DNA of 64,000 bases, from NCBI GenBank assembly GCA_018333895.1, contig JAGXSJ010000137.1, positions 1 to 64,000 on the forward strand, in the 5' to 3' direction. The notes under the pieces were generated by a model. It did not search any database and was not told where the DNA came from. It saw nothing but the letters and a program-made list of their open reading frames with translations. Below are positions 9,014 through 18,155 of this stretch, one piece after another (positions within the stretch are counted from its first letter, which is position 1; each line of letters begins with the position of its first letter). This DNA is from Truepera sp. GTDB taxonomy: Bacteria; Deinococcota; Deinococci; Deinococcales; Trueperaceae. Both the position numbers and the translations under genes were made by a program.

Positions 9014-9628
9014 GTGCCTCGGCCCTTACAGCTTCGCCACTATCGCTATACCGCTCTCACTTCGTTCGGGCCTCACTTCGTTCGGGCCGGCGCCGCGCTG
9101 CGTGCGGCTTACCACCCGGTTACCTTTATTGGCCTGTTAATCCTGTTGGTCGGGGTGGTGAACCTCTGCTCCGTGCCGCCGCGCCAGCGCGTTGAACGCG
9201 CCACCGTTACGCTAGAGACGATCGCCTTAGCGGACGAGCCACCTGTGGAGCTAGAGGTTGTGTTGGTCGGCGATGCCGGGGCGACAAATACCCGCTTGGT
9301 AGAGCTGCCCGCCTCACCGGACGCCGCACTAAGGCTAACGGGCCTATTAGCAGCGCTGCGGGAGGTCATGCGGGAAGACGGCCGGTGGCCGCCAGAACTC
9401 CCCGCTCCCCAACTCTTCTTGCTCGAGCGCCGCGGGGTTACAGTGGCAGTACTCAACTTTTCGCTAGCTCAGCGGCCCACGGTCACCATCTCCCAGGAGC
9501 ACCAGCTTTACGCCTCGCTAGCAGCCACTCTGCAACGGCACGGGGTAGGGGAGATGCGGATTTTGATTAACGGCCACCCCAGCCCGGTGTTTATCAATCA
9601 TCTGGCTCTCAGGCGCAGCCTGGACTGA
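9014..9628 (+). CDS. GerMN-domain membrane-anchored protein
   Basis: 204 residues starting at GTG 9014, 3 nt after the previous stop, with AAGGT upstream. A membrane helix at about 37-53 (FIGLLILLVGVVNLC) is followed by a GerMN-like domain (about 70-200) with the typical LNFSLAQRP..TISQEHQLYASLAATLQRHGVGEMRILINGH pattern. GerMN proteins lie outside the membrane and are often encoded beside amidases, as here. The first 35 residues include a 16-bp tandem duplication and look unlike the family. Confidence 0.7.
   Translation: MPRPLQLRHYRYTALTSFGPHFVRAGAALRAAYHPVTFIGLLILLVGVVNLCSVPPRQRVERATVTLETIALADEPPVELEVVLVGDAGATNTRLVELPASPDAALRLTGLLAALREVMREDGRWPPELPAPQLFLLERRGVTVAVLNFSLAQRPTVTISQEHQLYASLAATLQRHGVGEMRILINGHPSPVFINHLALRRSLD
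9056..9087 (+). repeat. 16-bp perfect tandem duplication inside the GerMN-like gene
   Basis: CTCACTTCGTTCGGGC occurs twice back to back. Because 16 is not a multiple of 3, the two copies are read in different frames (TSFG, then HFVR). Confidence 0.85.
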
Positions 9629-9697
9629 ATCGCCTCACTCTGAGATCAGGTCGCGGATTTTTCACGCCCTCACCCCCAGGCGGGTTCGGCAGCGGTT

Positions 9698-9714
9698 CGA
9701 GCGATTATCGCTCG
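9698..9714. promoter_or_regulatory. Palindromic operator candidate for the toxin-antitoxin pair
   Basis: Perfect 17-bp palindrome CGAGCGAT-T-ATCGCTCG just upstream of a promoter (TTCCAT at 9720-9725, TACTAT at 9743-9748, 17-bp spacer). Antitoxins of the Xre/ParS type autoregulate through such sites. Confidence 0.5.
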
Positions 9715-9771
9715 TGTTCTTCCATAAGCGCAGTAGATGTAGTACTATGACACCAAGGTTGGAGAGACTCA

Positions 9772-10224
9772 ATGGCCGGACAGACCTTTACCCCCACCCG
9801 TTCCCCAGCTATGCCGCTGGGCGTGCGCATCTTGCACCTTGAGGCAGAGAACGACCTGCGGGTGGCCCAATACATCAACGAGGGGCTGTTGCCTTCGGTG
9901 CTAGAGCACCTCGCCGAGCACTTAAGGATGAGTGTGAGCGACCTGCTCGCCTTAGCCGGCATCAAGAGCAGCACCTACTTCGAGCGCAAGCGCCGGCGTC
10001 GGCCACTCTCTCCCGAGGAGTCTAGCCGCGTGTATCGCCTCGCCAAGGTGGTCGAGGCCACCGAAGCCTACTTCGAAGGCGATCGGGAGGCCGCCAGGCG
10101 CTGGCTATTAAATAAGAAGATGGCTCTAGGCGGCGAGGCTCCGCTCGAGTTTGCCCGCACGCCCGAAGGCAGCGACTACCTGATCAGGCTGCTCGGCCGC
10201 ATGGCGCACGGTATCCCCTCCTGA
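9772..10224 (+). CDS. Antitoxin, Xre/MbcA/ParS (DUF2384) family
   Basis: 150 residues. The N-terminal part carries a helix-turn-helix region (LSVSDLLALAGIKSSTYFERKRRRRPLSPEESSRVYRLAKV, about 55-105). The C-terminal toxin-binding domain (about 105-150; AYFEGDREAARRWLLNKKMALGGEAPLEFARTPEG) matches the MbcA/ParS consensus. It should neutralise the RES toxin encoded directly downstream and repress the shared promoter. A TTGGAGAG ribosome-binding site precedes the ATG. Confidence 0.88.
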   Translation: MAGQTFTPTRSPAMPLGVRILHLEAENDLRVAQYINEGLLPSVLEHLAEHLRMSVSDLLALAGIKSSTYFERKRRRRPLSPEESSRVYRLAKVVEATEAYFEGDREAARRWLLNKKMALGGEAPLEFARTPEGSDYLIRLLGRMAHGIPS

Positions 10225-10709
10225 GCCTCACTGCCTACCGCATCAGCAAGGCCACCTACCAGACCACCAGCATGACGGGCATGGGGGCTTTTCTGCACGG
10301 GGCTCGCTGGAACGCGCCTGGGCAGTATGTGGTCTACGCTAGCGGCAACCTGAGCTTAGCCATGCTTGAAGTGTTGGTACACCTAGATGACGCTGAAGCG
10401 CTTTGGGCCGTGCCACACGTCTACCACTCCCTGCGCTGGCCAGAAAGGATCATCGCCACACTTGACCGCAGCGCCCTACCCAAAGGGTGGAACGACCGCC
10501 CCGAGACTTTAGTCAGCCAAGCGGTTGGCAATGAGTGGCTGGAACGTCAAGCGAGCGCTGTACTGGCAGTGCCGAGCGTGGTCACCCCGCCTGAGCTACG
10601 CTTCCAGCCGCTCTATATGAACTACCCAATCAACCCTCGGCACCCAGATTTTGCTGCAGTAGCGGTGGGCCAGGTTTACGGGCTCGAGTGGGACACGCGC
10701 TTGCGCTAG
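10221..10709 (+). CDS. RES-domain toxin (NAD+-degrading)
   Basis: RES toxins deplete NAD+ and stop growth. The first in-frame ATG (10272) would remove TAYRISKATYQ, whose Tyr-Arg pair belongs to the RES active site. The reading frame stays open upstream to a CTG at 10221, which overlaps the antitoxin stop as CTGA and is the best-placed alternative start (162 residues). Further motifs are GARWNAPGQYVVYAS and LAMLEVLVHL (active-site Arg, Tyr and Glu). The CTG start is my inference; the domain is not in doubt. Confidence 0.82.
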   Translation: MSLTAYRISKATYQTTSMTGMGAFLHGARWNAPGQYVVYASGNLSLAMLEVLVHLDDAEALWAVPHVYHSLRWPERIIATLDRSALPKGWNDRPETLVSQAVGNEWLERQASAVLAVPSVVTPPELRFQPLYMNYPINPRHPDFAAVAVGQVYGLEWDTRLR

Positions 10710-10729
10710 CTCATTACCCCTGTTCCTCA

Positions 10730-10867
10730 CAGCGGTTTTCACAAATACTGAGTCGCCTTAGCGCAGGTATCATCTCTGCAAAGGCGTCCTGCGAGTAAAC
10801 CGCAGGATAGAGAACGATTCGCAGTCCTGCGAGCACCCGCAGGATCAAACCAGATGATACCTGCTAT
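10730..10867 (+). mobile_element. MITE-like element, copy 1, with two nested palindromes
   Basis: Terminal inverted repeats GCAGGTATCATCT (10763-10775) and its complement (10852-10864) enclose 102 bp. Similarity to copy 2 (34030-34149) extends left to 10730. Two short TCCTGC/GCAGGA palindromes (10787-10808 and 10825-10845) sit inside it; copy 2 lacks the first and copy 3 lacks both. It ends at the stop codon of the RDD gene. There is no coding capacity. Confidence 0.8.
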
Positions 10868-11331
10868 CAGTCGGTAGTCTCAACTACCGTGGTGCCGCCC
10901 AGGCGGTCGCCCCAGCGCCGTCCCTCTTTGTCGGTAGCCACCAGGATGATCTCAATCAGAGCAATAACCGGTGCAGCGACCCACAAGAGCGCCAGCGCGA
11001 TCCAGCCGATAACCGGAATTAGCACCAGGACTAGGCTGATAAGGCCCAGCGCCAACATCCAGTTGCGTTTAATGGAGGTAGTTATATCCATCGGCTGACC
11101 ATCCAGGCGGATCGGCTTGAGCTTCATCAGCGTCTTGCCGACCGAGCGGCCCCGCAGGTACTCGTAGTCGAGGCCGTCGCGCAGGAGGATATAGAGGCCG
11201 CCGATGATGCCACCGACCCAGGGGATGAGACCAACCACCCCGGCAATAGCACCGTCGATGATGGCGGCAATGAAGCGCTTGCCCAGATCGGCCTTGGCTG
11301 TCTGGGCCACGGGCTGGGGAGAGGGTTCCAT
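10867..11331 (-). CDS. RDD family membrane protein
   Basis: 154 residues with the RDD pattern: KRFIAAIIDGAIAGVVGLIPW in helix 1, GLDYEYLRGRSVGKTLMKLKPIRLDG in the central loop, and two further helices (about 88-135). RDD proteins are small, poorly characterised membrane proteins; some are linked to ion exchange. An AGGAGG ribosome-binding site precedes ATG 11331. Its stop codon abuts a MITE-like element. Confidence 0.85.
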   Translation of the reverse strand: MEPSPQPVAQTAKADLGKRFIAAIIDGAIAGVVGLIPWVGGIIGGLYILLRDGLDYEYLRGRSVGKTLMKLKPIRLDGQPMDITTSIKRNWMLALGLISLVLVLIPVIGWIALALLWVAAPVIALIEIILVATDKEGRRWGDRLGGTTVVETTD

Positions 11332-11375
11332 AGTTGCCTCCTATTGACAACGTGCAGCGCTAGTGTAGCACACTC

Positions 11376-12716
11376 TTACGGATACATCCGCGTCAACATG
11401 CGCGGGAAGGGGATGACTTCGCGCAGGTGGGTCACGCCGGTCAGCCAGGCCAGGGTGCGCTCGAGCCCCAAGCCGAAGCCCGAGTGGGGGACGCTGCCGT
11501 ACTTGCGCAGGTCGAGGTACCAGGCGAACGCCTCCTCGGGCAGCTGGTGTTCGACTAAGCGCTGTTTTAAGAACGCATAGTCGTGGATACGCTGGCTCCC
11601 GCCGATGATCTCGCCAAAGCCCTCGGGGGCGATCACGTCGGCGCACTTTACGCGAGAGGGGTCGTGGTCATAGGGCTGCATATAGAACGCCTTGGTCTTA
11701 GCCGGCCAGGAGTGGATAAAGAGAGGCCGATCAAAGGCGTTGCCGAGGATGGTCTCGTGTGGTGCGCCAAAGTCGTCGCCCCAGCTTAGCGGCTCGCCGT
11801 GCTCGGCCAGGAGCGCTAGGGCCTCGTCGTAGCTAAGCCGCGGATAGTTACCCTGGGCGCTGGGCAGGAGCTTACTAACCTCGCGCCCCAGGAGCGCCAG
11901 CTCCTGCGCGCGCTTATCTAGCACGCGGCTCACCAGGTAGACTAGCAGCTCCTCTTGTAGCTGCATACTCTCTTCGTGCTCCAGGTAAGCGACCTCCGGC
12001 TCGATCATCCAGAACTCCAGCAGGTGCTTGCGGGTCTTGGACTTCTCGGCGCGGAAGGTCGGGCCAAAGGTGTAGACCTTGCCATAAGCCAGCGCCCCAG
12101 CTTCGGCATAAAGCTGGCCGGACTGCGACAGGTAGGCGGTGTCCTCGCCAAACAGATCGATCTCGAAGAGGTTAGTGGTCCCTTCCACCGCGGTGGGCAT
12201 AAACAGCGGCGCATCGAAGCGCAAAAAGCCGCGCTCGGCAAAGAAATCGTGAATGGCCCGCTCGAGCTCATCGCGGATGCGCATAATCGCCCACGGCCCA
12301 CGGTGGCGCAGATAGAGGTGGCGGCGCTCCATGAGAAAGTCCACCCCGTGCTCTTTGGGAGTAATCGGGTACTCGTCCTGCGCCGCATCCTGCGGCGCAA
12401 GCGCGCAGGACGCAGGATGCGGCGGGGCGACAACCCTGACCCCAGTTACCGCCAACTCGACCCCGGAGGGCGAGCGCTCATCGGCACGGACCGTGCCTGT
12501 TACCACCACACTGGTCTCTTGCGTCAGCGACCGTGCGGTAGCAAAGACCGCTTCAGCTACCTCGCTCTTGACCACCACCCCCTGAACGAAGCCGGTGCCG
12601 TCGCGCAGTTGCAAGAAGGCGATCTTGCCGCTGCTGCGCGAGCCGGTCAGCCAGCCCTTAAGCTCTACCGTTTCGCCGATATGCCTGGATAACGCTTCGA
12701 TATAGACGTGTGGCAT
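11376..12716 (-). CDS. asnS: Asparaginyl-tRNA synthetase
   Basis: Class IIb synthetase charging tRNA-Asn in the cytosol; 446 residues. The N-terminal OB domain ([29 protein letters not shown]) binds the anticodon. Motif 2 ([25 protein letters not shown]) and motif 3 ([15 protein letters not shown]) are intact. A nested palindrome pair inserts about 15 residues ([15 protein letters not shown]) between the OB domain and [14 protein letters not shown], where relatives have a short linker. ATG 12716 is chosen over a longer frame because TAGACT lies 5 nt before it. Confidence 0.95.
   Translation of the reverse strand: MPHVYIEALSRHIGETVELKGWLTGSRSSGKIAFLQLRDGTGFVQGVVVKSEVAEAVFATARSLTQETSVVVTGTVRADERSPSGVELAVTGVRVVAPPHPASCALAPQDAAQDEYPITPKEHGVDFLMERRHLYLRHRGPWAIMRIRDELERAIHDFFAERGFLRFDAPLFMPTAVEGTTNLFEIDLFGEDTAYLSQSGQLYAEAGALAYGKVYTFGPTFRAEKSKTRKHLLEFWMIEPEVAYLEHEESMQLQEELLVYLVSRVLDKRAQELALLGREVSKLLPSAQGNYPRLSYDEALALLAEHGEPLSWGDDFGAPHETILGNAFDRPLFIHSWPAKTKAFYMQPYDHDPSRVKCADVIAPEGFGEIIGGSQRIHDYAFLKQRLVEHQLPEEAFAWYLDLRKYGSVPHSGFGLGLERTLAWLTGVTHLREVIPFPRMLTRMYP
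12376..12418 (-). repeat. Nested palindromic elements inside asnS
   Basis: An inner TCCTGC/GCAGGA hairpin with a GC-rich loop (12388-12410) sits between an outer TCCTGC (12376) and GCAGGA (to 12417). The inner unit is identical to those at 18219 and 19213. The gene stays in frame. Confidence 0.85.
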
Positions 12717-12721
12717 AAGAG

Positions 12722-12727
12722 AGTCTA
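12722..12727 (-). promoter_or_regulatory. Leaderless -10 box for asnS
   Basis: TAGACT ends 5 nt before ATG 12716 on the minus strand. Confidence 0.5.
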
Positions 12728-12732
12728 TCAAG

Positions 12733-13533
12733 CTACCGCCGCAGGGCCAGCTCGAAGGCTTCTGCCGCGCCGCACGCCTCGACATCGCCCACCACGGTCG
12801 GGTAGCGCGTCAGCAGCTCAGGCTCACTGTTAGCCATCACCACCGGATGACCGACTCGCTCGAGCATGGGCAGGTCGCCGCGGCTATCACCGACCGCCAT
12901 GATGTTAGCTAGGTCGATCTTGAGGTGCTTGGCCAAGTGCTCCACTGCCGTCCCCTTAGAGACTCCCGCTTGCGTGATGCTGATAAAGTAGGTGTCCTTT
13001 AGTACCGGCGAGCTGGCGCGGCTGATCTGCATGTTGTTAAGCTTAAGCGCTTCTACGATGCTAAGTTGAGCGGAGGTTACCACCCACTGCGCACGCACTA
13101 TCGGCTCACTGGCTAAGACGCTTTTGAGGTCGCGCACCACGGCGCTCATAGCGATCATCTGGGCGTGCGCTTCGCTTAAGGGGGTCTTGCGCTCGACGAA
13201 CATCTCACCAGGAGTGTAGAGCTCGAGCACCAGATTGCGCTCGCGCGAGAAGGCGATGACCTGCTCGGTTACCGCCCCAGGCAAGGCATGAACCGAAAGC
13301 GGCCGACCGTCAGGGTAGCTAATTACCGCTCCGCTATGGAAGATATGGGGGTTGTTCGGCCCTAAGCGCTGTGCCACCTTCTGAGCGCCACCGCCACAGG
13401 GACGGCCGGTGCAGACCGCCGCCTTGACACCCGCCGCCTTAGCCTTTTCAACCGCCTGCCAGACACACTCCCGGACCAAGCCGCTGCTGCCGATCATGGT
13501 GCCGTCTAGATCCACGATAACGAGTGGAATCAT
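12733..13533 (-). CDS. HAD-superfamily phosphatase, Cof type
   Basis: 266 residues with HAD motif I DLDGTMIG (about 8-15, nucleophile first Asp), motif II VCTGRP, a C2 cap, and the C-terminal [10 protein letters not shown] of motif IV. Cof-type members hydrolyse sugar phosphates or similar small metabolites; the substrate is not predictable. ATG 13533 overlaps the aspS stop by 4 nt, so it is coupled to the synthetase operon. Confidence 0.87.
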   Translation of the reverse strand: MIPLVIVDLDGTMIGSSGLVRECVWQAVEKAKAAGVKAAVCTGRPCGGGAQKVAQRLGPNNPHIFHSGAVISYPDGRPLSVHALPGAVTEQVIAFSRERNLVLELYTPGEMFVERKTPLSEAHAQMIAMSAVVRDLKSVLASEPIVRAQWVVTSAQLSIVEALKLNNMQISRASSPVLKDTYFISITQAGVSKGTAVEHLAKHLKIDLANIMAVGDSRGDLPMLERVGHPVVMANSEPELLTRYPTVVGDVEACGAAEAFELALRR

Positions 13534-15293
13534 GCTATAACTTTCAAGCGCAGCTCCGCTAACTGCGCCGAGGTGAGTGCTCTGGGTGCCCCGGTGAGCG
13601 GATCTACGCCGCGCTGATTCTTGGGAAAAGCGATGACCTCGCGCAGGCTGCTGGCCCCGGCCAAGAGCATCACCAGGCGATCCAGCCCCCAGGCGATGCC
13701 GCCGTGGGGTGGAGCGCCGTAGGCAAGCGCCTCCAAAAAGAAGCCGAAGCGCTCCTTAGCCTCAGCCTCGCTAAAGCCTAGCGCCTCAAACATCTTGAGC
13801 TGCACGTCGTAGCGATGGATACGGAGCGAACCACCGCCGATCTCGTTGCCGTTTAAGACCAGGTCGTAAGCCCAGGCCCGCACCGCGCCGGGATCGCTAT
13901 CCAACTTGGCCAGGTCCTGGTCGTGCGGGCGGGTAAAGGGGTGGTGCATGTAGGTGTAGCCGCCCCGCTCTTCGTCGCGCTCGAGCAGGGGGAAATCGAC
14001 CACCCACAAGAAGACCAGTGCCTGCGCATCATAGAGGGCTAGGTCGCGGCCCAACTTAGTGCGCACCGCCCCGAGCGCCGTACAAGCTATCTGCCAGCGG
14101 TCAGCGGCGATTAACAGCAGATCGCCCGGCTGTGGCGCCTGAGCCAGCAGCGCTGCCTGCTCAGCTTCGGATAAGGCCTTGGCAATAGAGCCGCTAAACC
14201 CGTCGCCCTCGCGGCGCAACCAGGCCAAGCCCTGGGCGCCGTGCTGCTTAGCGTGGAGCTCGAGCTCTGTCAGCGTTTTGCGGCTGAGCTTGGCCAACGC
14301 AGCCGGTATGGGCAACGCCTTGATCGCCCCGCCGGCCTCCAGCACAGCGCTAAAGCTGCGCAGCGCAGTAGCGGCAAAGACCGCACTCAGATCCGTGAGC
14401 CGCAGTTCAAAGCGGAGATCGGGCTTGTCCGAGCCGTAACTAGCCATCGCCTCCTGGTAGCTTAGACGCGGGAAAGGGGTAGCTACTTCCCGACCCAGGG
14501 CGGTCTGCACCACGTGGGCCATCAAGCCCTCGTTTAAAGCCAGCAGATCGTCTTGGTCAATAAACGACAGCTCCAGGTCGAGCTGGGTAAAGTCGGGCTG
14601 GCGATCGGCGCGCAGATCCTCATCGCGGAAGCAGCGGGCAAGCTGAAAATAACGGTCAAATCCGGCCATCATCAGGAGCTGCTTGAATAGTTGCGGCGAC
14701 TGCGGCAAAGCGTAAAAGGCACCGGGCTGCACCCGTGAAGGGACGACATAATCGCGGGCGCCTTCCGGCGTGGACAGCGTCAGCAGCGGTGTTTCGACCT
14801 GAATAAAGCCCTGGGCGTCGAGGTAATCCCAGATCGCTTTGCTAATAGTGTGCCGCAAGCGAATGGGGTAGGCCGCCTCGGGGCGGCGCAGGTCTAGGTA
14901 GCGATGTTGCAAACGCAACTCTTCGCTGATCTCGCGGGCATCGACCGAGCCGTCGATCAAAAAGGGCGGCGTCTTGGACTCGGCTAGGATGACCAGATTG
15001 CTGGCCAGCAGTTCGACCTCGCCGGTGGCCAGGCGGGCGGTGCGCTGGCCCTCTGGGCGGAGGCGTACCGTCCCGGTGATCTCTAGCACGTACTCAGCCT
15101 TAGCCCGCCCGGCTTCGGCAAAGACGGGTGCCGTGTCCGGCACCGCGACTACCTGGATTAACCCGGCCCGGTCGCGCAGGTCGAGGAAAATTAGCCCGCC
15201 TAAGTCTCGGCGACGATTGACCCAACCCTGTAGGGTCACCGTCTGTCCGGCGTGCTGGGCACGTAGTTCACCGCAGTAGTGTGTTCGCTTCAT
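13530..15293 (-). CDS. aspS: Aspartyl-tRNA synthetase, bacterial type
   Basis: 587 residues: OB anticodon domain (1-105), catalytic core with motif 2 ([29 protein letters not shown]), the bacterial GAD insertion (about 285-410) and motif 3 ([15 protein letters not shown]). Bacterial-type AspRS can be discriminating or non-discriminating; the presence of asnS next door suggests tRNA-Asn is charged directly. The start overlaps the 3' end of hisS by 26 nt. Confidence 0.97.
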   Translation of the reverse strand: MKRTHYCGELRAQHAGQTVTLQGWVNRRRDLGGLIFLDLRDRAGLIQVVAVPDTAPVFAEAGRAKAEYVLEITGTVRLRPEGQRTARLATGEVELLASNLVILAESKTPPFLIDGSVDAREISEELRLQHRYLDLRRPEAAYPIRLRHTISKAIWDYLDAQGFIQVETPLLTLSTPEGARDYVVPSRVQPGAFYALPQSPQLFKQLLMMAGFDRYFQLARCFRDEDLRADRQPDFTQLDLELSFIDQDDLLALNEGLMAHVVQTALGREVATPFPRLSYQEAMASYGSDKPDLRFELRLTDLSAVFAATALRSFSAVLEAGGAIKALPIPAALAKLSRKTLTELELHAKQHGAQGLAWLRREGDGFSGSIAKALSEAEQAALLAQAPQPGDLLLIAADRWQIACTALGAVRTKLGRDLALYDAQALVFLWVVDFPLLERDEERGGYTYMHHPFTRPHDQDLAKLDSDPGAVRAWAYDLVLNGNEIGGGSLRIHRYDVQLKMFEALGFSEAEAKERFGFFLEALAYGAPPHGGIAWGLDRLVMLLAGASSLREVIAFPKNQRGVDPLTGAPRALTSAQLAELRLKVIA

Positions 15294-16587
15294 GATCCCT
15301 CGCTTGATGGCCGCGTAAGAATGCTGCTAGCTCGCCTTCGGGAACCTCAAACTGCGCTCCCGAGGCCAGCTCCTTGATCTGATAGCTCCCGTGCGCCCGC
15401 TCGCGGCTGCCGCGCAGTGCGGCCAAGACAGCGCCAGCTCGGTCCGCTTCCTTAAGCCCTTTGCCGGGGTTGCGCGGCGCATAGGCGTGGAGCACGACAC
15501 CGTGCCGACGGAGCGTAAAGGCCGCTTTGGCCACCTCGCCGACCGCCTCTTCGTCCATGGGGATCAGGTAGAGCAGCGGACGGACAGACCCAGTTGGCAG
15601 CGCCCCCTCTTGCTGCAAGGCATCGAGCAAGCGCTCGAGGCCAAAGGCCCAGCCGACCCCCGGCGTGGGCGGACCGCCGAGCTGCTCAACTAAGCCGTCG
15701 TAGCGGCCGCCGCCGCACAGCGCCGACTGCGCCCCGATAGCGCCGTGGTGAAACTCGAAAGCGGTGCGGCGGTAGTAGTCCAGGCCGCGCACCATGTTGG
15801 GCTCGAGCTCAAAGGGGAGCTGCCAATCCGACAGGTAGGCCTGGACCTGGGCGAAGTGAACCTTGGCTGCCTCACCCAGAAAATCCAGCGGGCGCTTTAA
15901 GCTGGCAACAACCGCCTGATCTTCGGCACTCTTACTGTCTAGCACGCGCATCGGATTAAGGCGCAAGCGCTCGCGGCTGGCTTCGGAGAGCCTATCCGCC
16001 AGGGGTGTCAGCGCCTCACGTAGATAGTGGTTATAGGCCTGGCGGTCCTCGGGGTCGCCAACCGAGCCGAGTTTGACAACCAGCCCGCGCAAACCCAGCT
16101 CGCTAAATATCTGATACAACAGGGTGATAGCCTCAGCGTCCAGCAGCGGCGCGTCCAGCCCCAGTAGCTCGCAGTTGACCTGATGAAACTGCCGAAAGCG
16201 CCCGCGCTGCGGCTTCTCGGCGCGAAAGACCGGGCCGATGCTCCAGAGCTTGATGGGGGAGGGCCAGACATACAGACCGTGCTCGATAAAGGCGCGCAGC
16301 ACACCGGCGGTAAACTCGGGCCGGAGGGTAAGCGAGCGAGCGCCGGCATCAAAGAAGGTGTACATCTCCTTTTGCACCACCAAGTCGGCCGACTCGCCGA
16401 CCGACTTGGTAAAGACTTCGCTGTATTCAAAGATGGGCGGAGTAAGCTGCACCGCTCCTGCTCGCTCGAGCACCTGTTTGGCGACCGCGGCGATCCTGGC
16501 CCACTGGGCGTGCGCTTCGGGGAGCGTGTCGTGCGTCCCTTTGACCCGAGCGAAGCGAGAGTGATTCTTGGCGGCTTGGAGCTTCAT
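15268..16587 (-). CDS. hisS: Histidyl-tRNA synthetase
   Basis: 439 residues, class IIa. The sequence shows [16 protein letters not shown] at the N terminus, motif 1 region [29 protein letters not shown], motif 2 [30 protein letters not shown], HisA box [12 protein letters not shown] and motif 3 [15 protein letters not shown]. It heads a hisS-aspS-HAD operon. Confidence 0.97.
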   Translation of the reverse strand: MKLQAAKNHSRFARVKGTHDTLPEAHAQWARIAAVAKQVLERAGAVQLTPPIFEYSEVFTKSVGESADLVVQKEMYTFFDAGARSLTLRPEFTAGVLRAFIEHGLYVWPSPIKLWSIGPVFRAEKPQRGRFRQFHQVNCELLGLDAPLLDAEAITLLYQIFSELGLRGLVVKLGSVGDPEDRQAYNHYLREALTPLADRLSEASRERLRLNPMRVLDSKSAEDQAVVASLKRPLDFLGEAAKVHFAQVQAYLSDWQLPFELEPNMVRGLDYYRRTAFEFHHGAIGAQSALCGGGRYDGLVEQLGGPPTPGVGWAFGLERLLDALQQEGALPTGSVRPLLYLIPMDEEAVGEVAKAAFTLRRHGVVLHAYAPRNPGKGLKEADRAGAVLAALRGSRERAHGSYQIKELASGAQFEVPEGELAAFLRGHQARDHEANTLLR

Positions 16588-16595
16588 ACCGGCTC

Positions 16596-16601
16596 AGTCT
16601 A
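16596..16601 (-). promoter_or_regulatory. Leaderless -10 box for the hisS operon
   Basis: TAGACT ends 8 nt before ATG 16587 on the minus strand; no ribosome-binding site is seen. Confidence 0.5.
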
Positions 16602-16641
16602 ACCCGCCGGCCTAGTCAACGAGAGCTGTCGAGCCCAGCTT

Positions 16642-16986
16642 CTAGCGATTGCTAGGTAGCGCGTTGCTCCTTACGCCATCGACTACTACCAGCGCAAAGC
16701 CAACTCCCACGCCGTTTGGCGCACCGACCACAATGCGGTTAGGACTCCACTCCCGCACGTCGGGGATGCGAAAGCCGCCCTGCCCTGAGCTGTCGGCGCC
16801 TATGACCACATAGCTGGTTTCGCCCGGAGCGCCAAAATAGCGGCCTTGTAGGACGATTACATCCTGCCTAACCGTCACCGAAACAAGGGTCGGAAGGATG
16901 TTGTCTTGCACGGTTGTGGTGGGGGCACAGGCCGCCAGCAAGAGCAGCGCCAAGCCCAATAGAACGAGATGCCTTAGAAGCTTCAC
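16642..16986 (-). CDS. Lipoprotein with IPT/TIG-like domain
   Basis: 114 residues. GTG 16986 is preceded at 5 nt by AAGGAGG (16992-16998) and opens a lipoprotein signal, MKLLRHLVLLGLALLLLAAC, with the lipobox Cys at position 20. The remaining 90 residues (LVSVTVRQDVIVLQGRYFG..NRIVVGAPNG..ALVVVDGVRSN) fit a single IPT/TIG beta domain. A longer in-frame reading would run through the 18-bp tandem repeats and is rejected. Confidence 0.75.
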   Translation of the reverse strand: MKLLRHLVLLGLALLLLAACAPTTTVQDNILPTLVSVTVRQDVIVLQGRYFGAPGETSYVVIGADSSGQGGFRIPDVREWSPNRIVVGAPNGVGVGFALVVVDGVRSNALPSNR

Positions 16987-17039
16987 GATAGCCTCCTTAC
17001 TACGCACCATATTACCCTCAGCGCGGCACGTCAATGGCA

Positions 17040-17096
17040 TCCTGCAAATATCTGCAGTCCTGCAAGTATCTGCAGTCCTGCAAGTATCTGCAGGAT
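17040..17096 (-). repeat. Three 18-bp tandem repeats at the 3' end of the recombinase gene
   Basis: Units TCCTGCAAGTATCTGCAG at 17040-17057 (first copy with one change), 17058-17075 and 17076-17093, closed by GAT. The block abuts the stop codon of the tyrosine recombinase. The same unit occurs twice, in the opposite orientation, at the other end of that gene (18087-18122). Confidence 0.9.
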
Positions 17097-18154
17097 TACC
17101 ACTCATCCACTACCGCCTTCAGCGCGCGGTCATCGGCCTTGGCATAGTTGCGGGCCATATCCAGGGTGGCATGTCCCAGGTGATCGGCCACCTTGGTTAT
17201 GTCGCCGGTCTGGCGCTGCAACAGGGTGCCGGCAGCATGGCGCAGGGCGTGGAGCCCTTGAAACCTAACGCCAGCGGCGCGGCAGGTGCGGGCTAGCCGT
17301 TCGCGGGCGCTGAGGCGCGAGCGGAAGGGGAGAACCCACCCATCCTGCAACTTGTGTGCAGGACCACCCACCCCCAGGTCCTGCCCCTGCGAGTGAACCG
17401 CAGGGGCACACGCAGGATGGGGGGGACGGACTAGCTGACCAAGTGCCTCGGAAAGCGTCTTAGACAGGTTAACGGTGCGCTTTTTGTCACCTTTACCGTG
17501 CAGGACGACGAGTTTACGGTTTACTAGATCAACCTCCGACCAGCGCAGCGCTAACATCTCGCTGATCCGTAGACCAGCGTGCGCCCCCAACAGGATCAAA
17601 GCGCGGGTGACGGGGTCGGCTACCGCCAGCAGGCGCGTAACTTCAAGCTGGCTGTAAGCGCCCTGGCGCTCCCACGGGGCGGTTTTGTCCTTGGCAGCTT
17701 TAGCGTCAGCAAACGGTTCGGCTTCAGTAGCGCCGGCCCAGCGCAGCGCCTTGTAAAGGGCCTTACCGGCGGCGATCTTGACACGCACCGTGGCGGGCTT
17801 GCGGCCGCGGCACTCCATGGTGCGGAGCCAGACCGCGGCGGCGTCGCGACCAGGGCGTAATAGGTTTTCTCCCTGCCAAGCAGCCAGCAGATCCTTAACC
17901 CCACGGCGATAGGCCTTATAGGTGTTGACCGATACCAGCGCGCCCGACTCGCCGTGCAACGTTAGGTGCGCTTCAGTTAGCTGCCATAAGGTTTCAAAGT
18001 CGCGCTCGTTGGCAGCTCTAACGGCCAAGCGGCGGAGGTCGGCGGTGCTGAGGCTAGCAAGAAAGCGGGCGCGGCCTACCTGGTCCCCTGCAGATACTTG
18101 CAGGGCTGCAGATACTTGCAGGCTGGCAATGGCTAATTCTAATGGGTCTGCCAT
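17096..18154 (-). CDS. Tyrosine recombinase (XerC/D-like)
   Basis: 352 residues. A SAM-like core-binding domain (about 60-155) precedes the catalytic domain. The active residues are present: Arg in GAHAGLRISEMLAL, Lys in GKGDKKRTV, HALRHAAGT (His-x-x-Arg), LGHA and the nucleophile Tyr in ARNYAKADD. A palindrome-rich stretch (17343-17418) adds about 28 residues between the Lys and the HxxR motif, and two more repeat units fall in the first 25 codons. ATG 18154 has a leaderless -10 box and lies 1 nt from a 30-bp palindrome. Chromosome-dimer resolution is one possible role, mobilization of the short palindromes another. Confidence 0.88.
   Translation of the reverse strand: MADPLELAIASLQVSAALQVSAGDQVGRARFLASLSTADLRRLAVRAANERDFETLWQLTEAHLTLHGESGALVSVNTYKAYRRGVKDLLAAWQGENLLRPGRDAAAVWLRTMECRGRKPATVRVKIAAGKALYKALRWAGATEAEPFADAKAAKDKTAPWERQGAYSQLEVTRLLAVADPVTRALILLGAHAGLRISEMLALRWSEVDLVNRKLVVLHGKGDKKRTVNLSKTLSEALGQLVRPPHPACAPAVHSQGQDLGVGGPAHKLQDGWVLPFRSRLSARERLARTCRAAGVRFQGLHALRHAAGTLLQRQTGDITKVADHLGHATLDMARNYAKADDRALKAVVDEW
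17343..17418 (-). repeat. Three palindromic elements, two nested, inside the recombinase gene
   Basis: TCCTGC/GCAGGA pair at 17343-17363. A second outer pair at 17379-17417 encloses CCCTGC-GAGTGAACC-GCAGGG. The reading frame continues through both, encoding a Pro/His/Gly-rich insert. Confidence 0.85.
18087..18122 (+). repeat. Two 18-bp tandem repeats within the 5' end of the recombinase gene
   Basis: CTGCAGATACTTGCAGG units, the inverse of the 17040-17096 array. They are translated in frame as LQVSAALQVSAG near the N terminus. Confidence 0.9.
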
Positions 18155-18155
18155 C

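Noticed and set aside
11976-12692. 238-codon plus-strand frame opposite asnS
   Set aside because: It is an antisense shadow of the asparaginyl-tRNA synthetase with no recognisable protein features.
17040-17096. CRISPR array
   Set aside because: The three 18-bp units are directly adjacent with no spacers, and no cas genes are present.
16987-17106. N-terminal extension of the lipoprotein reading frame (NPADTCRTADTCRT)
   Set aside because: It is the 18-bp tandem repeat read as protein. The true start is GTG 16986 behind AAGGAGG, followed at once by a lipoprotein signal.
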